Assembly: GCA_012799265.1 (NCBI GenBank)
Contig: JAAZLP010000103.1
Coordinates: forward strand, 1-5,078
Reading direction: 5' to 3'
Length of the DNA stretch: 5,078 bases
DNA from: Phyllobacteriaceae bacterium
GTDB lineage: Bacteria > Pseudomonadota > Alphaproteobacteria > Rhizobiales > Devosiaceae
In this document: piece by piece, positions 4,701-5,078 of the stretch
How the letters are laid out: every line of letters begins with the position of its first letter
Position numbering within the stretch: position 1 is the stretch's first letter
The notes under the pieces: generated by a model
What the model was told of the DNA's origin: nothing
Seen by the model: only the letters and a program-made list of their open reading frames with translations
The model's database searches: none
Made by a program: the position numbers and the translations under genes

Positions 4701-5078
4701 CCCGTCGCGCCGTCGGCTTGGCCGCGATCAGCTCGCCGATCTGCCCCTGCCGCACCATGGCTGGCGAATGCGCGCCCGTGGAGGCGTCGGCAAACAGCAG
4801 CTGCACATCGCGCGCGCGCACTTCCTTGCCATTGACGCGATAGACCGACCCGGACTCGCGTTCGATGCGGCGGGTGACTTCCAGCACATCGGCATTGTTG
4901 AGCGCCGCCGGTGCCGTGCGATCGGAATTGTCGAGAACGAGGGTAACTTCAGCCGTGTTGCGGGCAGGGCGGTTACCGGAGCCGGAAAAGATGACGTCGT
5001 CCATGCCGGACGCGCGCATCGCCTTGTACGAGCTTTCGTCCATCACCCAGCGCATGGCTTCCACGAGATTGGATTTGC
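1729..5078 (-). CDS. smc: Chromosome condensation/segregation ATPase Smc (N-terminus cut by window edge)
   Basis: Smc is the ATPase core of the bacterial condensin SMC-ScpAB, which loads on DNA, extrudes loops and separates sister chromosomes. Visible are 1115 residues and a TAG stop (1731-1729); with about 35 missing, the length is near the usual 1150. Numbering from the first full codon (5076): the Walker A tail KSNL at 1-4, the Q-loop RQGQIGEL around 109-116 and EEAAGISG after it complete the N-terminal head. A long coiled coil runs about 155-470, the hinge about 473-585 (WPAVVDELKVEPGYETALGA to LWRWDGFVAA), and the return coil to about 960. LGGVN lies at 908-912. The C-terminal head has signature LLSGGEQAL (SGGEQ 1015-1019), Walker B ICVLDE with D1042 and catalytic E1043, and the H-loop ITHN with H1076. 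The frame is unbroken. One oddity is aspartate at residue 13 (WVMDESS), where the family has glycine. Promoter and upstream neighbours are outside. Confidence 0.97.
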   Translation of the reverse strand, partial: KSNLVEAMRWVMDESSYKAMRASGMDDVIFSGSGNRPARNTAEVTLVLDNSDRTAPAALNNADVLEVTRRIERESGSVYRVNGKEVRARDVQLLFADASTGAHSPAMVRQGQIGELIAAKPTARRALLEEAAGISGLHSRRHEAELRLRAAESNLERVDDIIAQVESQLETLKRQARLATRYRGLSGDIRRAEATLFHIRWVATRVAEKEAEASQAVLIRQLADATHAEFEAQKAAEAAEASLMPLRERESVTGAVLQRYTILAEQLAEEARRMGQRRVELQDRLRQIAADGARERDLVAESEQSLAAYEEEQAQLETEQEYAQAEFDRIQAEAEAARAAVGEAERKARETASALAEFRARRAQAERSVNDAANRRLRLGQQLAEVQADLARVTAALDADETLSLKRAELETAQAAALEAEAVALSAEEAANEAQEKLDTARPRLAELEALVTRLEAEASTLAKMLNTGSSLWPAVVDELKVEPGYETALGAALGDDLEASSDAGSPIHWSVVLDGYDDPALPQGAEPLSRYVKGSTLLKRRLDQIGLVDAADGPGMMRALKSGQRLVTLDGALWRWDGFVAAADAPSPAAQRLAQRNRLAELDEEVLRAKGERNAWKRDVEALTAALESARQAERACRDEWRRAQHAIGTAQAEVDKAQRAVGDLATRRSTLDDAQTRLAADLAEAEAMHEEALALQEEAGDENEIADAADEAQRHLTGLREKAEQARLKLSSVESAARMRTARLEQLTRDSQSWRRRRDGAMAQLATLDQRTAEVEAQLNNLAEAPEGFESRRAQLEEQIEEAREEHKLAGDRLNAAQTAWRDADRALKSAGDALNAVRIELTRIEERLKGVMAQRQQIERQCEESLGIPASKTLEASGIRPEDALPNEMATEQKLDRLKAERERLGGVNLSAEKEAEEVQVRLDTMVKDRDDIIEAIAKLRAGIASLNREGRARLNEAFGKVNAHFQELFTTLFGGGTAELTFVESDDPLEAGLEIIARPPGKKPQTMTLLSGGEQALTAMSLIFAVFLTNPAPICVLDEVDAPLDDANVERFCNLLESMRQRTNTRFMTITHNPITMSRMDRLFGVTMAERGVSQLVSVDLKTAESFLEAS

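Overview
The window looks like alphaproteobacterial, probably sphingomonad, chromosome. It is GC-rich, and its largest gene encodes a condensin Smc protein with the compact, alphaproteobacterial-looking hinge (LWRWDG signature). Genus cannot be fixed from this sequence. Every gene is on the minus strand.

Layout, left to right. Positions 1-305 are the first 101 codons of an IS110-family (DEDD) transposase whose 3' part lies outside the window. Positions 306 to about 496 are the non-coding left end of that element. In the transposase sense this stretch folds into several hairpins and is a candidate bridge-RNA gene. Positions 497-644 hold no convincing gene. Positions 645-1297 are a ParD/ParE toxin-antitoxin operon (antitoxin first, 4-bp ATGA overlap with the toxin), preceded at 1314-1375 by nested inverted repeats that look like its autoregulatory operator. 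Positions 1376-1728 are a scrapyard without an intact gene: a strong hairpin (1386-1413), a frameshifted fragment of an smc gene in the orientation opposite to the intact smc (1474-1620), and a cluster of short direct repeats resembling an insertion-sequence end (1660-1722). Positions 1729-5078 are the smc gene itself, complete at the 3' end and lacking only about 35 N-terminal residues at the right edge.

The biology splits in two. Smc is core genome: it compacts and segregates the chromosome together with ScpA and ScpB, which are not in this window. The roughly 1.7 kb beyond its stop codon is an accessory islet where a mobile element, a toxin-antitoxin pair and gene debris have accumulated. 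The most interesting items are the possible bridge RNA with a guide-like match to the element's flank, the inverted smc relic, and the hairpin that may hide the parE ribosome binding site. No clearly new multi-gene system is visible.
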